Shown piece by piece: positions 8,685-17,137 of a stretch of 64,000 nucleotides of DNA; positions within the stretch are counted from its first letter, which is position 1, and every line of letters starts with the position of its first letter. The DNA is taken from assembly GCA_016845365.1 (NCBI GenBank), contig JAERST010000024.1, positions 96,461 to 160,460 on the forward strand, in the 5' to 3' direction. A model generated the notes under the pieces. The model ran no database searches, was not told the origin of the DNA, and worked only from the letters and a program-made list of their open reading frames with translations. Source of the stretch: Methanobacteriota archaeon. GTDB lineage: Archaea > Thermoplasmatota > Poseidoniia > Poseidoniales > Thalassarchaeaceae. Position numbers and translations under genes: made by a program.

Positions 8685-9177
8685 CGGGTTCCCTCCTAGA
8701 TAATAGATCCTCATAGGCGTCGCCAATCGTCATTCCACGAGACGATGCGGTGTTGACCGAGCGAGTATTCGAGGTTTCAACCTCGATGAATAATTCCACT
8801 CCCAAAACCTTCTCAATTTTCTTCAGTAGAGCGTCGGTTGGACGGTTGCCATTCTCGGTTCTTTGAACGATATTCAATCGTTCATTCATTCTTTTTGCGA
8901 ACTCGCGTTGATCCCATCCTTTCTCTGTTCGAGCGTTACGAATTCGAATATGGAAATCAGAAGCGAGCTCTTTTTCTGATTTTGCCATTATATCATTGTG
9001 GCGAATTGAGGGGGAAGTTGGCCTAGCCGCTGCCCTCTGAGTAACTTGCGGTTTGACTGCCGGGCGCTCCAAGCCTAAACGGTCAATGCATCTACCACAG
9101 GCCTCTACTACGGCTCCGGAGGCTCTCGTGCGAACAACGCCAACGCGCTCAGCTCCACATAATTCACAGACGCCCAC
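8677..9177 (-). CDS. mbf1: MBF1-type transcription factor
   Basis: Archaeal multiprotein bridging factor 1. The N-terminus holds a zinc ribbon (CELCG at residues 4-8, then CGRC near 27-30), a linker of about 35 residues, and a cro/C1-type helix-turn-helix (about 75-130) with IRNARTEKGWDQREFAKRMN and ERLNIVQRTENGNRPTD. In archaea this protein binds ribosomes and/or the transcription apparatus. The length of 166 residues is normal. It is the first gene of a two-gene unit with tsr3 and is divergent from the PAN gene. Confidence 0.93.
   Translation of the reverse strand: MGVCELCGAERVGVVRTRASGAVVEACGRCIDRLGLERPAVKPQVTQRAAARPTSPSIRHNDIMAKSEKELASDFHIRIRNARTEKGWDQREFAKRMNERLNIVQRTENGNRPTDALLKKIEKVLGVELFIEVETSNTRSVNTASSRGMTIGDAYEDLLSRREPGE
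8692..8696 (-). promoter_or_regulatory. Shine-Dalgarno that sets the tsr3 start
   Basis: Reading the minus strand gives GGAGG followed by a 7-nt spacer and GTG at 8684. It lies inside the end of the MBF1 gene and selects the GTG over the upstream in-frame ATG codons. Confidence 0.7.
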
Positions 9178-9254
9178 GATTCACCGGGAGAGGTACTACG
9201 ACATCATATCTTCGTGGCAGAAGTGTGAAAGCAGACGGCGGGATAGGTGAGGTG

Positions 9255-10484
9255 ATGAGTGGTTCATCAAGTGCATCTGACCGAGCGGAGGGGGATGAAC
9301 AAATTACTCCCGATAGAGTTCAACAAATTGACCTCGGTACACGGTTTGAAGAGTTGACTTCCCTTTCACAGGAATTGCTAACTGAAAAATTATTTTTAGA
9401 AAACGAATGTGCACAATTAAAGAAAAGAGTCAGCAGGTTGGATGAGGAAATTCGCAGTCTGAAAGAACCTCCATTCATTGTCGGTAATCTACAGGATTTG
9501 GTTGGAGACGAAGCGATCGTACGCAGTTCCAATGGTACAATTTTCCAAGTTTCTGTTAATCAAAGATTGGATCGGGATCTGTTAAAACCTGGCGCTCGAG
9601 TCTCTTTGAATCAAGACACGTTGGCTATTATCGATATTCTGAGTGATGGCTGGGATCCGCTGGTTTCTTCGAGTGAGGTTTTGGAAAAACCAACTACGAC
9701 TTTCGCTCAAATTGGTGGTGCAACTGAACAAATTGCGAGTCTGAAACAAGCTATTGAATTGCCACTATTGAAACCAGATGCGTTCCGAAAGATGGGCTTA
9801 GAACCTCCCAAAGGCGTACTGTTGACTGGCCCTCCGGGTACTGGTAAAACGATGCTTGCAAGAGCGGTTGCTAATTCGACTTCTGCCACCTTCCTAGGAT
9901 TGGTTGGTTCAGAATTGGCTCAGAAATACATTGGGGAAGGTGGCAGAATGGTTCGCGAACTTTTCGACCTAGCTCGGGAAAAGGCACCTTCGATTATTTT
10001 CATTGATGAAATCGATGCTATTGGGTCGAAAAGGCTCGACTCTTCTACCTCCGGCGATAGGGAAGTGCAGCGTACTTTGATGCAATTATTAGCTGAAATG
10101 GATGGTTTCGATTCGGTTGATGATGTGAAAATAATTGCTGCAACAAATCGCCCTGAATTGCTCGATAAAGCCCTCTTGCGGCCGGGGCGATTTGATAGAA
10201 TTATTGAGGTTGACCTGCCTGATATTACCGGGCGTCTTGCCATACTGGAAATCCTCACTAAACAAACCCCGTTGGCTTCAGATGTCAAACTCAAACAATT
10301 AGCCAGGAATACCGATGGTTTCAGTGGGGCTGAACTGAAATCACTCATCATGGAAGCGGGTATGTTAGCAATCGAAAATGATGCAGATTCTTTGCCACAA
10401 TCTAATCTAAATGAAGCTCTGTCGATAATTGAAAAGGCTCGAAAAGATCCGATTCGAGCAAATCATGAAGGCTTGTATGGTTGA
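9255..10484 (+). CDS. pan: proteasome-activating nucleotidase (PAN)
   Basis: AAA+ unfoldase that feeds substrates to the 20S proteasome. The 409-residue product has an N-terminal coiled coil (about 25-75), an OB domain (about 80-135) and the AAA module. Visible motifs are Walker A GPPGTGKT, Walker B IIFIDEIDAIG, the pore loop KYIGEGG, the SRH AATNRPELLDKALLRPGRFDR and sensor 2 GFSGAELK. The last three residues are LYG, a complete HbYX motif that docks into the 20S alpha ring. I chose the ATG at 9255 because GGTGAGG lies just upstream; a GTG at 9225 would add ten residues. No proteasome subunit is in the window. Confidence 0.95.
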   Translation: MSGSSSASDRAEGDEQITPDRVQQIDLGTRFEELTSLSQELLTEKLFLENECAQLKKRVSRLDEEIRSLKEPPFIVGNLQDLVGDEAIVRSSNGTIFQVSVNQRLDRDLLKPGARVSLNQDTLAIIDILSDGWDPLVSSSEVLEKPTTTFAQIGGATEQIASLKQAIELPLLKPDAFRKMGLEPPKGVLLTGPPGTGKTMLARAVANSTSATFLGLVGSELAQKYIGEGGRMVRELFDLAREKAPSIIFIDEIDAIGSKRLDSSTSGDREVQRTLMQLLAEMDGFDSVDDVKIIAATNRPELLDKALLRPGRFDRIIEVDLPDITGRLAILEILTKQTPLASDVKLKQLARNTDGFSGAELKSLIMEAGMLAIENDADSLPQSNLNEALSIIEKARKDPIRANHEGLYG

Positions 10485-10522
10485 TGGTAACTCTCATCAG
10501 CCATTGCTAGGTGGAATTCACG

Positions 10523-11563
10523 ATGTCAAGCCGCTGGATTGAGTGCGTACCCAATATCAGCGAAGGAAGAGACCACAGTATCATCGATGCTGTGGTAACT
10601 GCAGCAAGAGAGATTGACGACGTTGCAATACTGGGCTGTGAACCTGATCCTGATTACAATCGCACAGTAATCACAATAGCCGGCGAGTGGAAACCCGTTG
10701 CAATCGCCGCTTTGGCTCTGATTAAGCGTGCAGCTGAATTAATCGATATGCGGAACCATTCGGGGAATCATCCAAGAATGGGTGCGGTAGACGTTTGTCC
10801 ATTCGTCCCAATCAGTTCAGACACCCAGGATGATTGTTTGAAGGCGGCCGATTTTGTCATCTCGGATTTGGATGGACAAATACCTGTGTATCTGTATGGA
10901 GATGCCTCAACACATCGAACAAGACATTCTCTTGCTAACCTTCGCCGTGGTCAGTACGAGGGGCTGCAAGCTCGACTCACTGGGGGGGAATGGGCGGATG
11001 AAGACACCAGATTTCCAGATTCTTGGTCCGGAACTTGGGGTACTGCAGAAGCAAAATTTGGAGCAATGGCGGTCGGGGTAAGGCCAGTATTGGTCGCTTA
11101 CAATGTCAATGTTGACGAGGCCGAACCAGTCGCTTCGAAGGCTGCAGGCTCAATTGTCCGGTCTAGTGGTCGTTTGTTGAAGAGTCCTAGCGGAGAGAAG
11201 ATCCGGGCTAGAGGAATGTTAGATTCTGTTCAGGGTATGGGGCTGCCATTACCTAGTCACGGGATTTGCCAAGTTTCTATGAATTTACAAAATTTCTCAG
11301 TTACCCCTCTGCATATTGCATTCGAATGTGTAAGGTCAATTTGCGCGGATCATGATGTAGATTTGTGTGGCAGTGAACTGGTAGGTTTGGTACCTCTACA
11401 AGCTATGTTAGATTCAGGATTATGGTACTCTGGTGATTCAAATTTATCTGAATCTGAATTGGTAAATGCCGCAATCCAAGGACTGGGGTTGTCAAATTTG
11501 GATGAATTTAATCCGCAAGAACGGATTATTGAATGGGCGATTTCTAACCAATTAGGTGATTAA
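10523..11563 (+). CDS. ftcD: glutamate formimidoyltransferase
   Basis: Transfers the formimino group of N-formimino-glutamate to tetrahydrofolate, yielding glutamate. The 346-residue product has the family signatures CVPNISEGRD at the N-terminus, DPDYNRTV and DMRNHSGNHPRMGAVDVCPF. The C-terminal half has the VQGMGLPLPSHGICQVSMNL strand region. The ATG at 10523 has an AGGTGG site upstream; a GTG at 10511 is in frame. It is the first gene of a tightly spaced run with fchA, hutU and hutH, so it serves the last step of histidine degradation. Confidence 0.92.
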   Translation: MSSRWIECVPNISEGRDHSIIDAVVTAAREIDDVAILGCEPDPDYNRTVITIAGEWKPVAIAALALIKRAAELIDMRNHSGNHPRMGAVDVCPFVPISSDTQDDCLKAADFVISDLDGQIPVYLYGDASTHRTRHSLANLRRGQYEGLQARLTGGEWADEDTRFPDSWSGTWGTAEAKFGAMAVGVRPVLVAYNVNVDEAEPVASKAAGSIVRSSGRLLKSPSGEKIRARGMLDSVQGMGLPLPSHGICQVSMNLQNFSVTPLHIAFECVRSICADHDVDLCGSELVGLVPLQAMLDSGLWYSGDSNLSESELVNAAIQGLGLSNLDEFNPQERIIEWAISNQLGD

Positions 11564-12175
11564 ATGAATGATGGGTATGAGTCCGTATTGGCTTCAATTG
11601 CAAGTTCCTCGCCAACCCCAGGTGGTGGAGCAGTTGCCGCTTTGTCAATTTCCCACGGCATCGCATTAGCGAGAATGGTCTCCGAATTGACCATCGGCAA
11701 AGAAAAGTGGATAGATGGTCACAAAGACGCAGAACATTTTCTCGTAGAATCCGAAACCTGGATTAAAGATGCATTAGAAATGGCACAGGAAGATTGTGAT
11801 GCATTCGATTCTGTAATGAGCGCTTATCGTCTACCTAAAGACTCAGAATCTCAGATTGCAGCACGAAAGACTGCCATCAGATCTGCAAACTTGTCCGCTG
11901 CAGCCTCTCCACTGCGAATCGCACAATTTGGACATCAAGTGCTCATTCTTCTTCCTTCATTAGCAACGAATTGCAATGCTAATGCGATTACCGACATTGG
12001 TTCAGCATCGCATATGCTTTCATCTGGTGTTCAATGTGCTGCGTTGAATGTCGAAATTAATTTGAGTTCGATAGGTGATTTAGCTGCCGATTACCAATCA
12101 CAAATCCAAAACATCTTGGATGAAGTGCAACGATTGCACACTCAAATTGGTCAAATCGTCAATGATCGTATGTGA
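11564..12175 (+). CDS. fchA: formimidoyltetrahydrofolate cyclodeaminase
   Basis: Converts 5-formimino-tetrahydrofolate to 5,10-methenyl-tetrahydrofolate with release of ammonia. The 203-residue all-helical product carries the family motif SSPTPGGGAVAALS near residue 12. It also has the expected acidic helix with QEDCDAFDSVMSAYRLP. The gene starts immediately after the ftcD stop and overlaps the start region of hutU. In animals this activity is fused to FtcD; here the two halves are separate adjacent genes, as in many bacteria. Its presence implies use of tetrahydrofolate rather than only methanopterin. Confidence 0.9.
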   Translation: MNDGYESVLASIASSSPTPGGGAVAALSISHGIALARMVSELTIGKEKWIDGHKDAEHFLVESETWIKDALEMAQEDCDAFDSVMSAYRLPKDSESQIAARKTAIRSANLSAAASPLRIAQFGHQVLILLPSLATNCNANAITDIGSASHMLSSGVQCAALNVEINLSSIGDLAADYQSQIQNILDEVQRLHTQIGQIVNDRM

Positions 12176-12177
12176 AA

Positions 12178-14214
12178 ATGAGAGGTGATGAATTGGACCT
12201 AACCTCATTTCAAAGACATATCCAACAGGGTATACCGGACATACTCCCAAGTTACCCTACTGTCTCAGATAGCATTGACCGCGCACCACGGAGACCGGAT
12301 GTTCTCGACGACAAAGAGAAAACCTTGGCAGTCGAAAACGCCCTCCGATATTTTCCTGCAAAATGGCACAACCAATTAGCAAAGGAATTCTATCAAGAAT
12401 TAATCCAAGAGGGCCATATCTCAATGCATAGATTTAGGCCAGATTATGAAATGTATGCCCGACCAATCGAAGACTATCCTGGGCAATGTGAGGCAGCTAA
12501 AGGCATCATGTTGATGATTCAAAATAATCTAGACCCAGCAGTCGCTCAATATCCGTATGACCTAATCACCTATGGTGGAAATGGGGCAGTTTTCCAGAAT
12601 TGGGCTCAGTACCTATTGATGATGAGTCTCCTCTCTAAGATGGAAGAATCACAAACTCTGGTAATGTACTCGGGCCATCCACTAGGACTATTTCCATCCC
12701 ACAAGAATGCCCCTAGAGTCATTGTAACCAATGGAATGGTTATTCCTAACCACTCTACTCAATTGGACTATGAGCGCATGAATGCACTCGGAGTTTCACA
12801 ATATGGGCAAATGACCGCTGGATCATACATGTATATTGGACCTCAGGGAATTGTACACGGCACTACGATTACCTTACTCAATGCCGCGAGAAAGTACCTT
12901 GGTCATTCGGGTTCTGAAGGACTGAAAGGCATCCTATTCGTCACGTCTGGTCTTGGTGGTATGTCGGGTGCCCAAGCAAAAGCCGCTGTTATTTCTGGAG
13001 CGGTATGCATTATCGCAGAAACCAATTTACACGCAGCGAAAAAACGCCATGAGCAAGGATGGTTGACCGAACTTTATTCAAATTTAGACGAGGTAATACA
13101 ACGGGCACATGAGGCAATAGTAAACCAAGAAGCAGTCTCAATTGGTTATCACGGCAACGTAGTTGACCTACTCGAAGCCCTCGACGAATCTAATCTAACT
13201 CCACATCTAGGCAGTGATCAAACGAGTTTGCATAATCCTTGGTTAGGTGGTTATATCCCAACAGGGTATTCACACGAGGAAGCAATCTCTCTTCTTCGAA
13301 CAGACCCCGAACAGTTCAAAATTGAAGTCCAAAAAACACTCCGAAAGCATGCTGATGTCGTAAACCGTCTCGCTTCCAAAGGCATGTATTTCTGGGATTA
13401 TGGTAATGCATTCCTTCTCGAAGCAAAACGAGCCGGTGCTGAAGTTGTCAACCCTGATGACGAATCAACATTCCGATATCCCTCATATGTACAGGATATT
13501 ATGGGTCCAATCTGTTTTGATTATGGCTTTGGCCCATTCCGGTGGGTGTGCACATCGGGAACCAAAGAAGACCTTGCTAAAACAGACGCAATAGCCAAAC
13601 AAATACTCGAACAACAATCAATGGGTGCACCAGATGAGATTCAGCAACAAATACTGGACAATATTCGCTGGATTACTCAAGCCCAAAGCCACGAATTGGT
13701 AGTCGGTAGCCAAGCGAGGATTCTCTACGCAGACGAGGTCGGTCGCAGAAATATCGCTCAAGCGTTCAACAAAGCAATTTCAGAGGCCCAAATTTCTGCC
13801 CCAATAGTTCTAGGAAGGGACCATCACGACGTATCGGGAACCGATAGCCCCTTCCGGGAAACAGCCAATATCCGCGATGGATCCATGTTCACAGCTGATA
13901 TGGCTGTTCACAATTTTGTAGGCGATTCATTCCGCGGAGCAACATGGGTCAGTTTGCACAACGGAGGAGGTGTAGGCTGGGGCGAGGTAATTAACGGCGG
14001 GTTTGGTATGTTAATCGATGGGTCGGTAGGGAGCTCCCAAAACATTGATTCCATGCTTTCTTGGGATGTAAACAACGGCATAGCACGTCGGGCATGGGCA
14101 CGAAATCCCGGAGCCATTTCAGCCATAGAGCGAGCAATGCAACAAGAATCTGGATTAGAGGTCACGGTGCCAAATATTGTATCTCCCGATGTGCTCAATA
14201 ATCTAACAGATTAA
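12178..14214 (+). CDS. hutU: urocanate hydratase, long (eukaryote-like) type
   Basis: Hydrates urocanate to imidazolonepropionate using tightly bound NAD. The product has about 678 residues, longer than the ~557 of common bacterial HutU and close to animal UROC1. The NAD-binding region has GGNGAVFQNWAQYLL and GLGGMSGAQAKAA. The C-terminal half has RDHHDVSGTDSPFRET, NFVGDSFRGATWV and HNGGGVGWGEVINGGFG, wording that I recall from the eukaryotic branch. Start codon is uncertain: ATG 12178, GTG 12172 or TTG 12190 (behind GAGGTGA). It overlaps or abuts fchA. Confidence 0.95.
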   Translation: MRGDELDLTSFQRHIQQGIPDILPSYPTVSDSIDRAPRRPDVLDDKEKTLAVENALRYFPAKWHNQLAKEFYQELIQEGHISMHRFRPDYEMYARPIEDYPGQCEAAKGIMLMIQNNLDPAVAQYPYDLITYGGNGAVFQNWAQYLLMMSLLSKMEESQTLVMYSGHPLGLFPSHKNAPRVIVTNGMVIPNHSTQLDYERMNALGVSQYGQMTAGSYMYIGPQGIVHGTTITLLNAARKYLGHSGSEGLKGILFVTSGLGGMSGAQAKAAVISGAVCIIAETNLHAAKKRHEQGWLTELYSNLDEVIQRAHEAIVNQEAVSIGYHGNVVDLLEALDESNLTPHLGSDQTSLHNPWLGGYIPTGYSHEEAISLLRTDPEQFKIEVQKTLRKHADVVNRLASKGMYFWDYGNAFLLEAKRAGAEVVNPDDESTFRYPSYVQDIMGPICFDYGFGPFRWVCTSGTKEDLAKTDAIAKQILEQQSMGAPDEIQQQILDNIRWITQAQSHELVVGSQARILYADEVGRRNIAQAFNKAISEAQISAPIVLGRDHHDVSGTDSPFRETANIRDGSMFTADMAVHNFVGDSFRGATWVSLHNGGGVGWGEVINGGFGMLIDGSVGSSQNIDSMLSWDVNNGIARRAWARNPGAISAIERAMQQESGLEVTVPNIVSPDVLNNLTD

Positions 14215-14255
14215 ACCAATTTCTTCAATAATAATGCAACACTTCAGGGATTAGA

Positions 14256-15782
14256 ATGGCTACTACAGACGTCACAATCGATGGCAAGAGCCTCACGATT
14301 GAATCACTGATCTCAATCAGAGATGGAGGCGCACAGGCAAAACTGTCTGATAGTGCAATCACCGCCATGCGGGATTCAAGAAGAGCGATAGAAAATATTC
14401 TCGATTCGGATGCAGTAGTATATGGAATTAACACTGGATTTGGCGCAATGTCAAGCGTTCAAATCGACAAAGCAGATTTAGCTAAATTACAAGCCAATCT
14501 GATTCGAAGCCATGCTTGTGGTGTTGGAGAATTAATGTCACCTGAACATGTACTAATGATGATGACAATTAGGGCAAATTCGCTTGCAGTTGGACATTCA
14601 GGAATCAGGCCAGAAATCGTTGAAGTTTTGCTCGAATTTGTGAATGCTCGAATTTGTCCAGTGGTACCTAGAATAGGATCTCTTGGTGCTTCTGGAGACC
14701 TCGCGCCATTGGCTCATCTGGCATTAGGCCTGATTGGAGAAAACGAATTTCTCGTAGAAGTCGATGATGGATGGGAAGTTATAGACGCAAACGAAGCATT
14801 TTCCACAATCAATCGAACTCCTATTTCACTCGAAGCAAAAGAAGGACTTTCCCTAATCAATGGAACTAGCCAGATGTGCACATATCTAGCAGAATCAATT
14901 TCGGTAATGGAGAGCCTGGTATTTACTGCCGATTGCGCTGCAGCAGCCTCTGTTGAAGCGATAAGGGGCTCACATAGGGCATTCGACCCTCGTATACATT
15001 CTGCTCGACCACACAAAGGACAATTGATCAGTTCTGCACGGATCTATTCATTATTGTCGAACTCAGCCATTAACGACTCACACGCAGATTGTGATAGGGT
15101 GCAGGACCCTTACTCACTGCGCTGTGCTGCTCAAGTACACGGCCCGGTTATTGAAGCGCTCATTCGGGCACGTTCAATCTTGGAAATTGAGTTAAATTCA
15201 GCAACGGACAACCCTCTTGTTTTCACCACAGAGGATGGAAATGCCGATGTGATAAGTGGAGGGAATTTTCATGGTGAAAACCTCGCAATAATTGCCGATA
15301 ATTTGGCAGTTTGCGCTCATGAATTAGGATCTATTTCAGAAAGGAGAACAAACTTACTAATGTCACCTCAATGGACAGGATTACCTGCTTTCTTAGCTGT
15401 TGAAGAAGGGCTAGAAAGTGGCTTGATGATTGTCCAATATGTCTCGGCTGCCTGTCTTGCAGAATTACATCTCTTAGCAAATCCTGCATCTACATCGAAT
15501 GTTCCTGTTAGTATGGAAAAGGAAGACCATGTTTCAATGGGGGCAACCGCATGTTACAGACTAATTTCATCTTGTGAAATGCTATCGAGGATTTTGGCTA
15601 ATGAACTGATTTCGGCAATCGGCTGTCTCAGATTAATACCAGAGGCACCGGGTAAAGGTGTAGGTAATATCGTACAGTTAGTTGATCCATTCATTCCTGA
15701 GCTGGCTGCTGACCAATCTCTTTCAGAGGTCAGTGATGCTCTTGCAGCTGGACTTAGATATGGCTTGTTACACGACCTCTGA
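14256..15782 (+). CDS. hutH: histidine ammonia-lyase
   Basis: Deaminates histidine to urocanate, the first step of the pathway encoded here. The 508-residue product contains GSLGASGDLAPLAHLAL, whose Ala-Ser-Gly cyclises to the MIO cofactor. It also has the upstream YGINTGFGAMSSV and the downstream QDPYSLRC and SATDNPLV motifs. All are typical of HAL rather than PAL or TAL. The length is normal. It starts 41 nt after hutU and is followed after 8 nt by alaX. Confidence 0.95.
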   Translation: MATTDVTIDGKSLTIESLISIRDGGAQAKLSDSAITAMRDSRRAIENILDSDAVVYGINTGFGAMSSVQIDKADLAKLQANLIRSHACGVGELMSPEHVLMMMTIRANSLAVGHSGIRPEIVEVLLEFVNARICPVVPRIGSLGASGDLAPLAHLALGLIGENEFLVEVDDGWEVIDANEAFSTINRTPISLEAKEGLSLINGTSQMCTYLAESISVMESLVFTADCAAAASVEAIRGSHRAFDPRIHSARPHKGQLISSARIYSLLSNSAINDSHADCDRVQDPYSLRCAAQVHGPVIEALIRARSILEIELNSATDNPLVFTTEDGNADVISGGNFHGENLAIIADNLAVCAHELGSISERRTNLLMSPQWTGLPAFLAVEEGLESGLMIVQYVSAACLAELHLLANPASTSNVPVSMEKEDHVSMGATACYRLISSCEMLSRILANELISAIGCLRLIPEAPGKGVGNIVQLVDPFIPELAADQSLSEVSDALAAGLRYGLLHDL

Positions 15783-15790
15783 GTGGTAAT

Positions 15791-16552
15791 ATGGCCAGTT
15801 GGGACGAGGTTCAACCCCGACTTCACCTCGACCAACATCCGTCACTTAATCCAAGACCGTTTACTACTACCATTAGGTCGGTGGAAAATGAGGGAATAGT
15901 TCTCGAAGAGTCATTCTGCTATCCTCGAGGGGGTGGACAACCTGGAGACATTGGTTCCTTCAGAATTAATGACGAGATATCTCCATTCAATGAAGTCATA
16001 GCGCACGATAGGATATACCATCCTGTGGATAACCTCGATGACTTCCAAATTGGAGAGGAGTTGATTTGTTCAATCGATATTCAACGCCGTAATGCTCTAT
16101 CCCAAACTCACACCACTCAACATGTAGTATCTGCAATGGCTGATGAAATATGGGGCGCATCAACAGTGGGCAATCAATTAGGCACCGATGAATCCAGAAT
16201 TGATTTTCTGTTCGAAGATAAGAACCAGTTTGATGTTGAAGAAATCACTGAATCTGTAAATGCGATCTTGGGTGCAAACCACACTGTATCGATTGGTAAT
16301 TGGCACTTAGACCAAATCATGCAGGACGATCGAGTTCGAAACCGCACTTTTGTTTCTAAAATTCTTAGTCGCTTACCACGGGGAATGGACTCGATGAGAG
16401 TAGTAGAGATATCAGGAATAGACATCTGCCCCTGTGCAGGTTCTCACGTGGGGAATACTCGTGAATTATCACAAATTGAGGTTACCAAAGTGAAACAGAA
16501 AGGAGCTGGAAAACTCCGGGTATACTATACAATGAAAAACACGAAGTCGTGA
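15791..16552 (+). CDS. alaX: AlaX-type alanyl-tRNA editing protein
   Basis: Free-standing deacylase that removes Ser or Gly from mischarged tRNA-Ala. The 253-residue product has the GGGQPGDIG segment of the AlaX-M/AlaRS N-terminal barrel. The zinc-binding pairs are HTTQH (HxxxH, about residues 104-108) and CAGSH (CxxxH, about 218-222). It follows hutH by 8 nt, so it may be co-transcribed with the histidine genes, although no metabolic link is obvious. Confidence 0.9.
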   Translation: MASWDEVQPRLHLDQHPSLNPRPFTTTIRSVENEGIVLEESFCYPRGGGQPGDIGSFRINDEISPFNEVIAHDRIYHPVDNLDDFQIGEELICSIDIQRRNALSQTHTTQHVVSAMADEIWGASTVGNQLGTDESRIDFLFEDKNQFDVEEITESVNAILGANHTVSIGNWHLDQIMQDDRVRNRTFVSKILSRLPRGMDSMRVVEISGIDICPCAGSHVGNTRELSQIEVTKVKQKGAGKLRVYYTMKNTKS

Positions 16553-16563
16553 ATTGTATATTC

Positions 16564-16639
16564 TGGTGGGCTCGGCAGGAATTGAACCTGCGATCTTCGC
16601 CATGTCAAGGCGACGTCATAACCCCTAGACCACGAGCCC
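16564..16639 (-). tRNA. tRNA-Val (anticodon GAC), CCA encoded
   Basis: The minus strand folds as a full tRNA. The 7-bp acceptor is GGGCTCG/CGAGCCC, and the D arm carries GG in its loop. The anticodon stem is TCGCC/GGCGA with loop TTGACAT, so the anticodon is GAC (Val). The T arm is GCAGG-TTCAATT-CCTGC and the discriminator base is A. The genomic sequence continues with CCA directly after the discriminator. There is no intron. Confidence 0.95.
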
Positions 16640-16697
16640 AGAACATCCCGCCCACCGACCCATCCCAAATGAATGATTCTCTCAGGGAGGGTCGAGG

Positions 16698-16856
16698 TCA
16701 ACCGATGATCTTCGAGAGCTTGCCATCACACCCAGATGTACTGCATGATCCAGAAATTCTCTTACGACCATTCTTCATCTGAGATTCAACAGGATTCAGA
16801 ACCGACACTGATTTCTTACATTTCATACAAAATGCATTCTGAACAGATGCCATCAT
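16698..16856 (-). CDS. small zinc-ribbon protein (DUF5679-like)
   Basis: The ~52-residue product has FCMKCKKSV near residue 9, then QMKNGRKRISGSC and CDGKLSKIIG. Two CxxC-like pairs around a KNGR segment are typical of the small DUF5679-like zinc ribbons found beside many archaeal and bacterial housekeeping genes. I use one of two adjacent ATG codons (16856 or 16853). An AT-rich TATA-like stretch (AAATTAATTAAT on the minus strand) ends roughly 15 nt upstream, which would fit a leaderless transcript. The remaining 281 nt up to hutI show no gene I can support. Confidence 0.7.
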   Translation of the reverse strand: MMASVQNAFCMKCKKSVSVLNPVESQMKNGRKRISGSCSTSGCDGKLSKIIG

Positions 16857-17137
16857 GTTCCGGACCGCATTAATTAATTTGAATACGCCGACAATATGAC
16901 ATAATTGGACCAAATATTCAGAATGTTGAGAAAACGAGGTACTGCGAGACAATCCGAGACTATCGTTCTGATTTGATTTCTGATAACTATGATTATCGGA
17001 GCAAAGTGTGGCGGTAATTCGAGCAATTTAGGTGCATATTCGAGTGGAGAGGAAATTTTCTCCATACTCGTCGATTTGTAATTCTGGTGTTAGCATTACA
17101 TATTGCGCTTTATCTTAATGCTGAAATGTCTCTAAAT

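Noticed and set aside
16549..16782. Open frame running through the tRNA-Val gene (starts with the familiar ARQELNLR-type translation)
   Set aside because: It is the translation of the antisense of a tRNA; the tRNA fold is complete and the peptide is a known artefact.
16857..17137. Short frames between the zinc-ribbon gene and hutI (for example about 30 residues from 16989)
   Set aside because: Too short, no homology and no consistent start signals; I see nothing supportable in this stretch.
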